DNA of 64,000 nucleotides from Albibacterium bauzanense (GTDB lineage Bacteria > Bacteroidota > Bacteroidia > Sphingobacteriales > Sphingobacteriaceae). Shown here piece after piece: positions 52,197 through 60,940 of this stretch (positions are counted from its first letter, which is position 1; each line of letters opens with the position of its first letter). The translations under genes were made by a program, and so were the position numbers. The stretch spans positions 1,178,001-1,242,000 of the forward strand of contig NZ_SMGO01000001.1 in NCBI RefSeq assembly GCF_004339765.1, written 5' to 3'. Below the pieces are notes generated by a model. That model worked only from the letters and a program-made list of their open reading frames with translations. It made no database searches and was not told where the DNA came from.

Positions 52197-53105
52197 ATGA
52201 CGAAACAGAAATTATGGGGGCTAACCAAGCTCTTTCTTAAAATTAGCTTTACACTTGTTTCACTTTATCTGGTGTTTAGTAAAGTTTCTATTAAGGATTT
52301 GAAAGAAGCATTGACCGAATCTGATCCTATCTTTTTTATTCTGGCTTTTCTTGTTTTCTTTATTTCTCAGATCATTACTTCAACGCGTTTAAATGGCATC
52401 TTTAGAGGGATTGGCTTACATATTTCTGAGAAATATAATTTTAAGCTCTACCTGCTGGGTATGTTCTATAATTTATTCTTACCAGGAGGAATAGGTGGTG
52501 ATGGCTACAAAATATTTTTTTTACGCCGCAAATTCCATATAAAGGGCAGACGTTTATTAATGGCCATTTTCTTCGATCGTTTAAGTGGTTTATGGGCACT
52601 TTGCTTGATAACAGCTGCTCTGATTATTTTTATACCGCAACTCGAGATTCCGACATGGATGCCTATAACGGCTGTTCTTGGAGGTACGATTATCTATTTT
52701 ATTGTTTTAAAGAAGTTTTTCGCTGACTACAGCGAATCATTATACCTTACTCATTTTAAAGCTTTATGTGTGCAATCATTACAGCTGATAAGTGCTATCT
52801 GCTTGCTTTATGCACTTCATTTTGACGGTAAGTTCTCTCCCTATCTTTTTATGTTCTTAGTTTCATCGTTGGTAGCAATTTTCCCCTTTACTGTTGGAGG
52901 GCTTGGAGCAAGGGAGGTTGTATTTTTATATGGAGCTGAAATCTTTAATCTGGATCCTCATTTAGCTGTACTAATAAGCTTACTTTACTATTTTATAGCA
53001 GCATTGATGTCTTCCCTTGGCACTTATTATATTTTCAGACCTGAAGCCCTGGGGGAGAAAGAGTTACCAAAAGAAAACGATATAGAAGAAAAAGAAGAGG
53101 ATTAG
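52197..53105 (+). CDS. UPF0104/lysylphosphatidylglycerol-synthase-type membrane protein
   Basis: A 302-residue membrane protein with about eight transmembrane segments. Family motifs are ILAFLVFFISQIITSTRLNG in the first third, NLFLPGGIGGDGYKIFFLRR (near residue 93), and FPFTVGGLGAREVVFLYGAE (near 228). It resembles the flippase-like part of MprF. It is the second such protein of the window but clearly divergent from that at 38796. Its C-terminus is a charged Glu/Lys tail (KENDIEEKEED). It is followed by an SDR gene 46 bp later. Its lipid substrate is unknown. Confidence 0.85.
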   Translation: MTKQKLWGLTKLFLKISFTLVSLYLVFSKVSIKDLKEALTESDPIFFILAFLVFFISQIITSTRLNGIFRGIGLHISEKYNFKLYLLGMFYNLFLPGGIGGDGYKIFFLRRKFHIKGRRLLMAIFFDRLSGLWALCLITAALIIFIPQLEIPTWMPITAVLGGTIIYFIVLKKFFADYSESLYLTHFKALCVQSLQLISAICLLYALHFDGKFSPYLFMFLVSSLVAIFPFTVGGLGAREVVFLYGAEIFNLDPHLAVLISLLYYFIAALMSSLGTYYIFRPEALGEKELPKENDIEEKEED

Positions 53106-53151
53106 TTATAGTTTTCAAATTCGTAACTTTATTTAATTAAGACCAAATATT

Positions 53152-53856
53152 ATGAATATTGTAATTACCGGAGCGAGTAGCGGCGTTGGTTTTGAAGCTG
53201 TTTTAGAATTGATATTAAATCCTAATAATAAAGTCATTGCCTTAGCAAGAACAGCGAAGAAATTAAAAACACTTTTTGATATTGCCAAAGGCCTAAATCC
53301 TGACTGTACTCTTTATTCTGCTCAATTTGATATTGTACATGATGATTATGAAAGTGGCTTGGTGCCCTTCGTTAAAGAAAGACTAGGAACGGTTGATATA
53401 TTGATTAACAATGCAGGAGCGTTAATTAATAAGCCTTTTATGGAGTTGAATCAGATTGATTTTGCCGAAATGCTGCAAAGTAATTTACTTGGACATGTAA
53501 AAATGATTCAACATCTTGTGCCTTTAATGAATGAAAACTCGCATATTGTAAACATCGGAAGTATGGGAGGCTACCAGGGAAGTGCAAAATTCCACGGATT
53601 AAGCGCTTATTCTGCAAGCAAAGGAGCTTTACATGTTTTAACAGAGTGTCTGGCAGCAGAATTCACAGAACAAAAGATCAGCGTTAATTGTTTAGCTTTA
53701 GGTTCAGCACAGACAGAGATGCTTGAAAAGGCTTTTCCTGATTTTCAATCTCCTGTAGCTGCCTTTGAAATGGGTAAGTACATTGCGCACTTTGCATTAA
53801 CAGGACATAAGTTCTTTAATGGTAAGATAATTCCTGTTGCACATAGTACGCCATAA
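53152..53856 (+). CDS. short-chain dehydrogenase/reductase (classical SDR)
   Basis: A 234-residue oxidoreductase with the NAD(P)-binding motif TGASSGVGFEA (residues 6-16), the structural NNAGA near residue 87, a serine in IGSMGG near 136 and the catalytic YSASK near 153. The length is on the short side for the family (usually about 250). The substrate is unknown; related proteins reduce keto groups of diverse metabolites. It follows the membrane protein gene and precedes a lipoprotein gene by 12 bp, probably in one transcript. Confidence 0.88.
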   Translation: MNIVITGASSGVGFEAVLELILNPNNKVIALARTAKKLKTLFDIAKGLNPDCTLYSAQFDIVHDDYESGLVPFVKERLGTVDILINNAGALINKPFMELNQIDFAEMLQSNLLGHVKMIQHLVPLMNENSHIVNIGSMGGYQGSAKFHGLSAYSASKGALHVLTECLAAEFTEQKISVNCLALGSAQTEMLEKAFPDFQSPVAAFEMGKYIAHFALTGHKFFNGKIIPVAHSTP

Positions 53857-53868
53857 AAATATGATTGT

Positions 53869-54375
53869 ATGAATAGATTAAGAATCAAATTTTTTCTGCT
53901 AGTACTGAGTACATTAATTTTACTGAATGGATGTATGACAGATAGTAGTGAAAATAATGAGGTTGCAGACACGCTAAGCACACAAAGCAACGAAGAGGTG
54001 GAAAATGTAAGCGCACAGTTACCTTACGAAGTCAATTATAATGAAGAAACCGGCCGGTTTTCAATAGTTGAAAACCCTGAAACTGAAACGACGTCTCTCA
54101 ATGGGGAGACGCTTGCAAATGCGCTTAAAAATAAATATCCTGAAATAGACCTTCGTTTAGGAGATAGAAGAAATGATACATTGGATGTCTATATTGAAGA
54201 TGCTTCTTATCTAACACAAAACATTGGAACAGCCGGTGCAAATGCATATATGGCTGAAGCCACCTTTGCATTTACATCTCTCGATTCCATTAAAGCTGTT
54301 AATTTTATATTTGAAGCCGGCGATCATGCTTCACCGGGTGCTTATAAGCGAAGTGACTTTGATGACTTCCACTAA
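53869..54375 (+). CDS. hypothetical lipoprotein
   Basis: A 168-residue lipoprotein: hydrophobic signal (about residues 7-20) and lipobox LNGC (Cys22), followed by an acidic/Ser/Thr-rich linker and a globular part (about 55-168). I do not recognise its family. The segment EIDLRLGDRRNDTLDVYIEDASYLTQNIG and the ending AGDHASPGAYKRSDFDDFH suggest a small alpha/beta domain. It is the last gene of the plus-strand trio with UPF0104 and SDR. It ends 18 bp before the convergent lpxB gene. Confidence 0.65.
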   Translation: MNRLRIKFFLLVLSTLILLNGCMTDSSENNEVADTLSTQSNEEVENVSAQLPYEVNYNEETGRFSIVENPETETTSLNGETLANALKNKYPEIDLRLGDRRNDTLDVYIEDASYLTQNIGTAGANAYMAEATFAFTSLDSIKAVNFIFEAGDHASPGAYKRSDFDDFH

Positions 54376-54393
54376 AGCCCTTATTTTAATATT

Positions 54394-55506
54394 CTAAGCT
54401 TTTAAATAGTGCTGAATTAACTTAGCAGTTCGTTCTGACGCACCTATTTCACCCATCTTATGATCTAAAGCCTTATAGTTTTGCAACATATTGCTCCGAT
54501 AAGCATCGTCATATAAAATTCGATTAAGCTCTTCTTTTACCATATCTTCATTATAGTCGGCTTGTATTAATTCTCGTACTACCGGAACGTGCATGATAAG
54601 GTTTACCAAAGAAATGTATTTAACCTTGATTACCAATTTGGCAATCCATATTGAAAGGATATTTGCTTTATACACCACTATTTGTGGTACATGAAAAAGT
54701 GCTGTTTCTAAGGTAGCAGTTCCACTGGCAACAATAGCTGCTTTAGCATTATTCAACAGGTCGTATGTTTGATTAAAAACAACGGGGATCTGTTGCTGAT
54801 GAAAGAAGCTTTGATAAAAAGAATCAGAGAAACCAGGAGCACCAGCAACCACAAATTGATAGGCTGGAAAGGATTTAGGAAGGTTTGCCATTAAAGGCAG
54901 TAATTTAGTAATTTCCATTTTCCTGCTTCCTGGCAATAATGCAATGATAGGCTTTTCATTTAATTGGGCCTGATTACGGAAATCGGGATTAAGTGAATAG
55001 CGGCCAATTGCATCAAGCAGTGGATTACCGACATAATCGACTTCCATTCCCCATTCTTTATAGAAATCTACTTCAAAAGGAAGTATACAGAATAAATGAT
55101 CAACAATATGTTTGATCTTTAAAACCCGTTTCTGATTCCATGCCCACACTTTGGGTGATATGTAGTAAAAGGTTTTAATATTATTCTTTTTGGCAAAGTC
55201 GGCTATCTTAAGATTGAAGCCGGGGAAGTCGATTAATATTATTGCATCGGGACGATTAGCAAGCAGATCTTTCTTAACCTTTTTTAAGTTACCTAAAATT
55301 GTAAAAAGATTAGCAAGTACTTCTATGAAGCCCATAAAAGACATAGCAGAACTATGGATAACGGCCTTTTCTCCACTTTCTCTCTCCATCGCATCTCCAC
55401 CTATAAAGCGGAAATGAGCTTGGGGATCTACACTTTTCAGTGCTCTTATTAAGTTAGCACCGTGTAAATCGCCTGAGGTTTCGCCGGCAATTAGATAGTA
55501 TTTCAT
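54394..55506 (-). CDS. lpxB: lipid-A-disaccharide synthase
   Basis: A 370-residue inverting glycosyltransferase (GT19) that joins UDP-2,3-diacylglucosamine and lipid X to form the lipid A disaccharide, at the inner-membrane surface. The start YYLIAGETSGDLHGANLI, the motif YYISPKVWAWNQKR (near 117), LLPGSRKMEI (near 190), and VASGTATLETAL (near 261) are characteristic. The length is typical. It shows that the organism makes lipid A. It lies 4 bp after a small membrane-protein gene and shares an operon with surE. Confidence 0.96.
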   Translation of the reverse strand: MKYYLIAGETSGDLHGANLIRALKSVDPQAHFRFIGGDAMERESGEKAVIHSSAMSFMGFIEVLANLFTILGNLKKVKKDLLANRPDAIILIDFPGFNLKIADFAKKNNIKTFYYISPKVWAWNQKRVLKIKHIVDHLFCILPFEVDFYKEWGMEVDYVGNPLLDAIGRYSLNPDFRNQAQLNEKPIIALLPGSRKMEITKLLPLMANLPKSFPAYQFVVAGAPGFSDSFYQSFFHQQQIPVVFNQTYDLLNNAKAAIVASGTATLETALFHVPQIVVYKANILSIWIAKLVIKVKYISLVNLIMHVPVVRELIQADYNEDMVKEELNRILYDDAYRSNMLQNYKALDHKMGEIGASERTAKLIQHYLKA

Positions 55507-55510
55507 ATCA

Positions 55511-55774
55511 TTACATATCTATTTTAAAACTCCCTGAAAATAAAAGAGCCATGGTTATAACAAAGGTTATAAAGATAACGCCTTGTGCGCTACGTGTTAA
55601 TTCAAAATGAAAAAAGTAGCGCATAATCAATAAGTTTAATAACACCGCAAGGCCATATAATGCAAATGGCTTATTGTTAATGAAATTTCCGCTGTTGAAT
55701 TGAATCAACAAATAGACTATCATAGGAACAACTGCACCTATAACCGACCCTATAATGAAATTATTTATTTTCAA
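55511..55774 (-). CDS. small hypothetical membrane protein between surE and lpxB
   Basis: An 87-residue integral membrane protein with three predicted helices (about residues 7-25, 37-52 and 62-80). It sits 6 bp after surE and 4 bp before lpxB, so it is almost certainly translated from the same mRNA. No family is recognised. Its conserved-looking placement suggests a link to envelope or lipid A metabolism, but this is only a context-based guess. Confidence 0.75.
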   Translation of the reverse strand: MKINNFIIGSVIGAVVPMIVYLLIQFNSGNFINNKPFALYGLAVLLNLLIMRYFFHFELTRSAQGVIFITFVITMALLFSGSFKIDM

Positions 55775-55780
55775 AATATA

Positions 55781-56629
55781 TTATCCTAATCCGGGGTTTG
55801 ACTCAAAAGTTTGATCATCGTGTTCTAAGTGTTTTTCATGGTCAGATTTGGCTTTACCTACTTCAAAAGCCCATGAATTCAACTCGGGGATAGCATGATG
55901 TGCTGTCATATCAAACTGAACAGGAACAATGGAAGCAAAACCATTTTTAAGTGCCCAAACATCGGTATCTTCACCTTGGTCGTCTGATTTAAATACTCCT
56001 GTTAACCAATAATAATGTCTGTTATATGGGTCTGTTCTTTGTTCAAACTCTTCTGCCCATTTTGCATTAGCCTGCCGACATATCTTTACACCTTTTATCT
56101 GATCTACATTTGGAAAATTAACATTTAGCAAGGTGCCTTTTTGTAATCCATTCTTTAATACCTCACGAGTTATAGCACCAACAAAAGGACGACACTGCCC
56201 AAAATCAGCATCGTGAGCAAAATCATCGTAAGAGAAACCAATTGAAGGTATTCCCTCAATTGCACCTTCTACAGCTGCAGACATGGTTCCTGAATAAAGT
56301 ATATTAATGGAATTGTTTAGGCCGTGGTTAATTCCTGACACGCAAATATCGGGTAGCTTGCCTTTAAATATTCTATTAACAGCAAGTTTAACACAGTCTA
56401 CTGGAGTGCCGGAACACTTATACATTTTAACGTTTGGATAAAGATGGACTTCATCGATTCTTAATGGCTTGCCAATTGTTATCGCATGACCCATACCTGA
56501 CTGTGGACTATCGGGAGCGACCACTGTAACATCTCCTATTTTCTGCATTTCCTCGATTAAAACTTTGATACCCGGAGCAGTAATTCCATCGTCATTAACG
56601 ATCAATATGGTTGGTTTTTTTAAAGTCAT
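55781..56629 (-). CDS. surE: 5'/3'-nucleotidase SurE
   Basis: A 282-residue metal-dependent phosphatase that dephosphorylates nucleoside monophosphates (and sometimes polyphosphate). The metal-binding ILIVNDDG is near the N-terminus, with VVAPDSPQSGMGHAIT near residue 38 and CVSGINHGLN near 98 as further signatures. The start is placed at 56629 (MTLKKPT), just before the conserved strand; an upstream in-frame ATG at 56644 overlaps the terminator hairpin. A C-terminal acidic tail is slightly longer than usual. It heads the surE-small membrane protein-lpxB operon, as in many Bacteroidota. Confidence 0.95.
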   Translation of the reverse strand: MTLKKPTILIVNDDGITAPGIKVLIEEMQKIGDVTVVAPDSPQSGMGHAITIGKPLRIDEVHLYPNVKMYKCSGTPVDCVKLAVNRIFKGKLPDICVSGINHGLNNSINILYSGTMSAAVEGAIEGIPSIGFSYDDFAHDADFGQCRPFVGAITREVLKNGLQKGTLLNVNFPNVDQIKGVKICRQANAKWAEEFEQRTDPYNRHYYWLTGVFKSDDQGEDTDVWALKNGFASIVPVQFDMTAHHAIPELNSWAFEVGKAKSDHEKHLEHDDQTFESNPGLG

Positions 56630-56646
56630 ACGCGAAAATAACAAAA

Positions 56647-56682
56647 GAAAAGCGTCATGACTAATAAGTCACGACGCTTTTC
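56647..56682 (-). terminator. terminator of csbD
   Basis: A hairpin with a 10-bp outer stem (56647-56656 with 56673-56682) and a 5-bp inner stem, 20 bp past the csbD stop and ending near the surE start. The minus strand continues into TTTTGT. Confidence 0.75.
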
Positions 56683-56701
56683 TCAAAATCAGGGATATTA
56701 A

Positions 56702-56887
56702 CTATAAATCATTCAACCACTTTACAACTTCATCCCGGCTTTTTCCGATCTTATTTTGTAAGCGACCTATTAATTCATCTTCTTTCCCTTCTTCATATAA
56801 CAAATCATCCTCTGTTAAATCAGCGTATGATTGCTTTACTTTTCCTTTAATTTGATTCCAAGCTCCTTTTAATTTTAAATCTGCCAT
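56702..56887 (-). CDS. CsbD-family general stress protein
   Basis: A 61-residue helical protein of the CsbD family. The motif [24 protein letters not shown] and the ending [14 protein letters not shown] match well. CsbD-like proteins are small, abundant stress-response proteins (sigma-B-controlled in Bacillus, also present in many Gram-negatives); the molecular role is unknown. It is a single gene with a terminator. Here the length is at the family norm (60-70 residues). Confidence 0.92.
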   Translation of the reverse strand: MADLKLKGAWNQIKGKVKQSYADLTEDDLLYEEGKEDELIGRLQNKIGKSRDEVVKWLNDL

Positions 56888-56967
56888 CTTTTCTCTTTTA
56901 CAATAAATTAATATTCTACTTTATAAAGACAACATGAGCTTTTTAAAATTGTTTCAGAAAATATAAT

Positions 56968-58887
56968 TTAGGCTTTCATTTTATCGGCTCCTTCTTTGAT
57001 TTCTTCCACAACGCTTGGATCCAATAAGGTAGTGGTGTCACCTACGTTTGCAAAATCTCCTTCAACGATTTTCCGTAAAATTCTACGCATGATTTTCCCA
57101 GAACGTGTTTTAGGTAAATCTCTTACAAACTGTATTTTATCTGGTCTTGCTATGGCTCCAATAAGACGAACAACTGTTGCATTAATATCTTTACGAGTTA
57201 ATTCTAAATCTTTCTGGTGATCTTCCACAATCACAAAGGCATATATCCCTTGTCCTTTAACAGGATGCGGATAGCCTACAATTGCTGACTCAACAACATC
57301 ACTGTGCATATTGATGGCATTTTCTAACTCGGCAGTGCCAATTCTATGTCCGGAAACATTTAATACATCATCTACCCTACCTGTAATCCGGTAATATCCT
57401 TCCTCATCCCTCAAACAACCGTCGCCTGTAAAATACATATCTTCATAAGTAGAAAAATAAGTTAAACGACAGCGTTCATGATCGCCCCAGGTAGTGCGAA
57501 GCATACCCGGCCACGGGAATTTTATACATAAGTTACCACTAACACCATTTCCTTCTAAAATCTTTCCATTCTCATCCATCAATACAGGCTGTACTCCGGG
57601 TAAAGGCAACATTGCATAACCAGGTTTAGTTGGAGTAATACCCGCGATAGCAGATATCAATATGCCTCCATTTTCGGTTTGCCACCAGGTATCTACAATC
57701 GGTGCTTTTCCTTTTCCTACCTTCTCATTATACCAATGCCAGGCTTCTTCATTAATGGGTTCACCAACGGAACCTAATTTAGTAATGGTACTCAAATCTT
57801 TATCATCAATATATTGATCTCCGGCAGCCATTAAAGAACGAATAGCAGTTGGTGCAGTATATAGGATATTTACTTTATGTTTTGCTACAACATCCCATAA
57901 TCTGCCAGCATCAGGCCATGTAGGTATGCCCTCAAACATCAAGGAAGTAGCTCCTTGAGATAATGGGCCATAAACGATGTATGAGTGTCCGGTTATCCAA
58001 CCGATATCTGCTGTACAGAAAAACACCTCATCTGATTTATATTGAAACACATTACTGAAAGTGTAACCTGTATACACCATGTATCCTGCTGTAGTGTGAA
58101 CTACTCCTTTTGGTTTGCCTGTAGAGCCGGATGTATATAGTACAAATAATGGGTCTTCTGCATCCATCTCTTCAGCCGGATAAGCCGGATTACCCTGGCT
58201 CTCTACTTTATGGATTTCATCTTCCCACCAAACATCCCGACCTTTAATCATAGAAACTCCTATTCTTGCGCGGGTCAAAACGATAACTTTATTAATGGTT
58301 TTGCATTGAACCAAGGCATCATCTACAATGCTCTTCAATTCAACAACTTTTGTTCCTCTATAGTTACCATCGGCAGTAATTACCAATGAACATTCAGCAT
58401 CGTTAATCCTGTCTGCAATGGACTGTGCAGAGAAGCCTCCAAAAACTACTGAATGAATAGCGCCTACACGCGCACATGACAAAACAGCGATGGCTAGTTC
58501 AGGAACCATTGGCAAATAAATACACACACGGTCGCCTTTACGAACTCCATTGTTTTTTAAGACGTTCGCAAACTGTTCAACTTTTTCTAACAGCTGCTTA
58601 TAGCTTAACACACGTGCACTTTCAGTTGGATCATTTGGCTCCCAGATGATTGCTGGCTTATCTCCATTTGTGTAGATATGGCGATCGAGACAATTTTCTG
58701 TTATATTTAACTTGCCGTTTTCAAACCATTTTATATTAGGCTCTTTAAAATTCCAATTTAAAACATTGGTCCATTTCTTTCTCCAGAAGAAGGTATCAGC
58801 AATTCCTGCCCAGAATTCTTCCGGGTGTTCTACACTATAACGATAAGTCTTCTCATAATCCTCAAAATCTTTGATCTGCAGTTCCAT
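56968..58887 (-). CDS. acs: acetate--CoA ligase (acetyl-CoA synthetase)
   Basis: A 639-residue ANL enzyme that activates acetate with ATP and CoA to acetyl-CoA. Signature features are the N-terminal FWAGIADTFFWRKKW, VVFGGFSAQSIADRI near 153, the AMP-binding LYTSGSTGKPKGVVH near 255, WWQTENGGI near 400 (the Trp limits the acyl pocket to acetate) and the C-terminal PKTRSGKIMRR near 597, whose lysine is the acetylation-regulated catalytic residue. The length fits (630-660). It is a single gene; it links acetate use with the TCA genes in this window. Confidence 0.96.
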   Translation of the reverse strand: MELQIKDFEDYEKTYRYSVEHPEEFWAGIADTFFWRKKWTNVLNWNFKEPNIKWFENGKLNITENCLDRHIYTNGDKPAIIWEPNDPTESARVLSYKQLLEKVEQFANVLKNNGVRKGDRVCIYLPMVPELAIAVLSCARVGAIHSVVFGGFSAQSIADRINDAECSLVITADGNYRGTKVVELKSIVDDALVQCKTINKVIVLTRARIGVSMIKGRDVWWEDEIHKVESQGNPAYPAEEMDAEDPLFVLYTSGSTGKPKGVVHTTAGYMVYTGYTFSNVFQYKSDEVFFCTADIGWITGHSYIVYGPLSQGATSLMFEGIPTWPDAGRLWDVVAKHKVNILYTAPTAIRSLMAAGDQYIDDKDLSTITKLGSVGEPINEEAWHWYNEKVGKGKAPIVDTWWQTENGGILISAIAGITPTKPGYAMLPLPGVQPVLMDENGKILEGNGVSGNLCIKFPWPGMLRTTWGDHERCRLTYFSTYEDMYFTGDGCLRDEEGYYRITGRVDDVLNVSGHRIGTAELENAINMHSDVVESAIVGYPHPVKGQGIYAFVIVEDHQKDLELTRKDINATVVRLIGAIARPDKIQFVRDLPKTRSGKIMRRILRKIVEGDFANVGDTTTLLDPSVVEEIKEGADKMKA

Positions 58888-59062
58888 ATGTAAAATAATT
58901 TCTTAGAATATTTATAATTTTAGGTATTTTTGAATTTCTGGAATTCAGCATAAAGATACTGAAAAGCAGAGAAGCATCAATTCTTTTGAGGTTTAATTAG
59001 CATTATTTACTCTCTTCTCTATTGAAATAGGAGATATCCTTAAAAATAGAAAGAAAATATAA

Positions 59063-59092
59063 TTGCATAATCAAAATAAATTTCGATATTTG
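59063..59092 (+). promoter_or_regulatory. promoter of the rpmB-rpmG ribosomal gene cluster
   Basis: TTG (59063-59065), a 19-bp spacer and GATATTTG (59085-59092; one change from TAnnTTTG) fit the Bacteroidota promoter pattern well. Transcription would start near 59098, leaving a leader of about 42 nt before rpmB. The remaining 58888-59062 gap shows nothing else of note. Confidence 0.6.
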
Positions 59093-59139
59093 CACACTCT
59101 TAAATAATTGAGAATTAATAGAACGAAATAGCATTAGTC

Positions 59140-59373
59140 ATGTCAAGAGTTTGTGATTTAACAGGTAAAACAGCATTAAAGGGGAACAGGGTTTCTAACT
59201 CAAACGTTAAAACCATTCGTAGATTTTACCCGAACCTTCAAACAAAAAGGTTCTTTATTCCGGAAGAAAACCGTTGGATTACCTTAAAGGTATCTACTTC
59301 GGCAATCAAAACCATCAATAAACTGGGTATTTCAGCAGTTATTGATAAATTCGTAAAAAAAGGCTTTATTTAG
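59140..59373 (+). CDS. rpmB: 50S ribosomal protein bL28
   Basis: A 77-residue ribosomal protein of the large subunit. The start MSRVCDLTGKTALKGNRVSNSNVKT and the basic KTIRRFYPNLQTKRF segment are characteristic. It is the first gene of a Bacteroidota-typical cluster with bL33, DUF4295, ftsY and rimO. A promoter with good spacing lies 47 bp upstream. The length equals that of other Bacteroidota bL28. Confidence 0.96.
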   Translation: MSRVCDLTGKTALKGNRVSNSNVKTIRRFYPNLQTKRFFIPEENRWITLKVSTSAIKTINKLGISAVIDKFVKKGFI

Positions 59374-59463
59374 TATTCACTAAATCAAATGCTCTTTCAG
59401 AATATCTATATAATAAAATATATCGTTCAATTATAATAGAGAACGAATCTAAGAAATACAATA

Positions 59464-59646
59464 ATGGCTAAAAAAGGTAACAGAGTTCAAGTAATATTAG
59501 AATGTACTGAACACAAAGAGAGTGGTCAACCGGGAATGTCTCGTTATATCACTACTAAGAACAAGAAGAACACTACAGAGCGTTTAGAATTGAAGAAATT
59601 TAATCCGGTGCTTCGTAAAGTTACTCTTCATAAAGAAATTAAATAA
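59464..59646 (+). CDS. rpmG: 50S ribosomal protein bL33
   Basis: A 60-residue large-subunit ribosomal protein. It has a typical [21 protein letters not shown] start and ends [17 protein letters not shown]. Only one cysteine is present, so it is the zinc-independent (C-minus) type without CxxC pairs. It lies 90 bp after bL28 and 38 bp before the DUF4295 gene, in the conserved ribosomal cluster. Confidence 0.95.
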   Translation: MAKKGNRVQVILECTEHKESGQPGMSRYITTKNKKNTTERLELKKFNPVLRKVTLHKEIK

Positions 59647-59684
59647 TATCTTTTTACGCGCTTGGCGCATAAAGGCTTAAAGAA

Positions 59685-59870
59685 ATGGCAAAGAAATCAA
59701 TCGCATCCCTGAAATCAGGAAAAGGTAAAGATTACACAAAGGTTATTACAGCTGCTCGGTCACCAAAGACAGGTGCTTACTCTTTCAAAGAGCTTATAGC
59801 ACACAATGATCAAATTAAAGCAGCAGTAGAGGTTGCAAAAGACCTAGTGGCTTCAACTCCTTCTGAATAA
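59685..59870 (+). CDS. DUF4295 small basic protein, likely ribosome-associated
   Basis: A 61-residue basic protein (MAKKSIASLKSGKGKDYTKV) of the DUF4295 family, which is restricted to Bacteroidota and always follows bL28 and bL33 in this order. The Lys-rich N-terminus is like that of ribosomal tails. A novel large-subunit protein has been described from a Bacteroidota ribosome structure, and I believe this family is a good candidate for it, but I cannot confirm the identity here. The gene is followed by a terminator at 59892, before ftsY. Confidence 0.85.
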   Translation: MAKKSIASLKSGKGKDYTKVITAARSPKTGAYSFKELIAHNDQIKAAVEVAKDLVASTPSE

Positions 59871-59891
59871 TAATATTATTAAAATTTTTAT

Positions 59892-59924
59892 AAAAGCCGT
59901 TCCGATAAATTTGGAAGGGCTTTT
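59892..59924 (+). terminator. terminator after the DUF4295 gene
   Basis: A hairpin with the stem AAAAGCC/GGCTTTT (59892-59898 with 59918-59924) and an inner TTCC/GGAA, followed by a T-rich tract. It separates the ribosomal cluster from ftsY. Confidence 0.65.
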
Positions 59925-59973
59925 CTATTTTATACCTGCGTAAAATCCTTATCTTTATTAATTCTATATAATT

Positions 59974-60939
59974 ATGGCATTATTTGATTTTTTTAAAAAG
60001 AAGGAAAAACCTACCATACAAATGCAAGAAGCCCTTGATAAGGGGTTAGAAAAAACCAAAGAAGGTTTTTTTGCAAAAATATCAAAGGCAGTAGTTGGAA
60101 AGTCAACGGTTGACGATGCTGTTCTCGATGAGTTAGAAGAGATATTAGTCACCTCTGATGTCGGTGTTACTACAACACTTAAAATTATCGAAAGAATAGA
60201 GGCTCGGGTAGAACGTGATAAATATGTCAATACTTCTGAGTTAAATCAAATACTTCGGGATGAGATCCAAGCTTTATTAGCAGAAAACAACAGTGATGAC
60301 TTTGCTAATTTTGAATATGGTAAACACAAACCCTATGTAATTATGGTGGTTGGTGTTAATGGAGTAGGGAAAACAACTACTATTGGAAAGCTTGCCCATA
60401 AGTTAAAGGAAAGTGGCAACAAAGTTGTTCTAGGTGCTGCCGATACTTTTAGAGCTGCAGCGGTTGATCAAATAAAAGTATGGGGAGAGCGCGTAGGAGT
60501 TCGTGTAGTAGCTCAGCCTATGGGTTCCGACCCTGCTTCTGTAGCTTATGACACTTTACAATCTGCGGTTTCTAACGGCGAAGATGTTGTAATTATTGAT
60601 ACAGCCGGGCGATTACATAATAAGATTGCGTTAATGAATGAGTTAACGAAGATCAAAAATGTAATGAAAAAGGTCATACCGGACGCTCCACATGAAATAC
60701 TTTTGGTTCTGGATGCATCTACCGGACAAAATGCTATTGAACAATGCAAACAGTTTACAGAAGCTACAGACGTAAATGCTTTAGCACTTACTAAATTAGA
60801 TGGTACTGCAAAAGGAGGAGTAGTGATTGGCATTTCTGATCAATTTAAAATACCAGTAAAATATATTGGTGTTGGAGAAAAAATAAATGACTTACAGTTA
60901 TTTAATAAAAATGAGTTTGTAAACTCTCTATTCAAATAG
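59974..60939 (+). CDS. ftsY: signal recognition particle receptor FtsY
   Basis: A 321-residue SRP-family GTPase that docks SRP-ribosome complexes at the membrane. A short N-terminal region (MALFDFFKKKE) replaces the long acidic A domain of E. coli FtsY. The N domain (about 25-100) is followed by the G domain with P-loop GVNGVGKTT (127-135), GAADTFRAAAV (near 150), DTAGR (near 209) and TKLDGTAKGG (near 272). This compact length is common in Bacteroidota. It is followed 1 bp later by rimO. Confidence 0.97.
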   Translation: MALFDFFKKKEKPTIQMQEALDKGLEKTKEGFFAKISKAVVGKSTVDDAVLDELEEILVTSDVGVTTTLKIIERIEARVERDKYVNTSELNQILRDEIQALLAENNSDDFANFEYGKHKPYVIMVVGVNGVGKTTTIGKLAHKLKESGNKVVLGAADTFRAAAVDQIKVWGERVGVRVVAQPMGSDPASVAYDTLQSAVSNGEDVVIIDTAGRLHNKIALMNELTKIKNVMKKVIPDAPHEILLVLDASTGQNAIEQCKQFTEATDVNALALTKLDGTAKGGVVIGISDQFKIPVKYIGVGEKINDLQLFNKNEFVNSLFK

Positions 60940-60940
60940 A

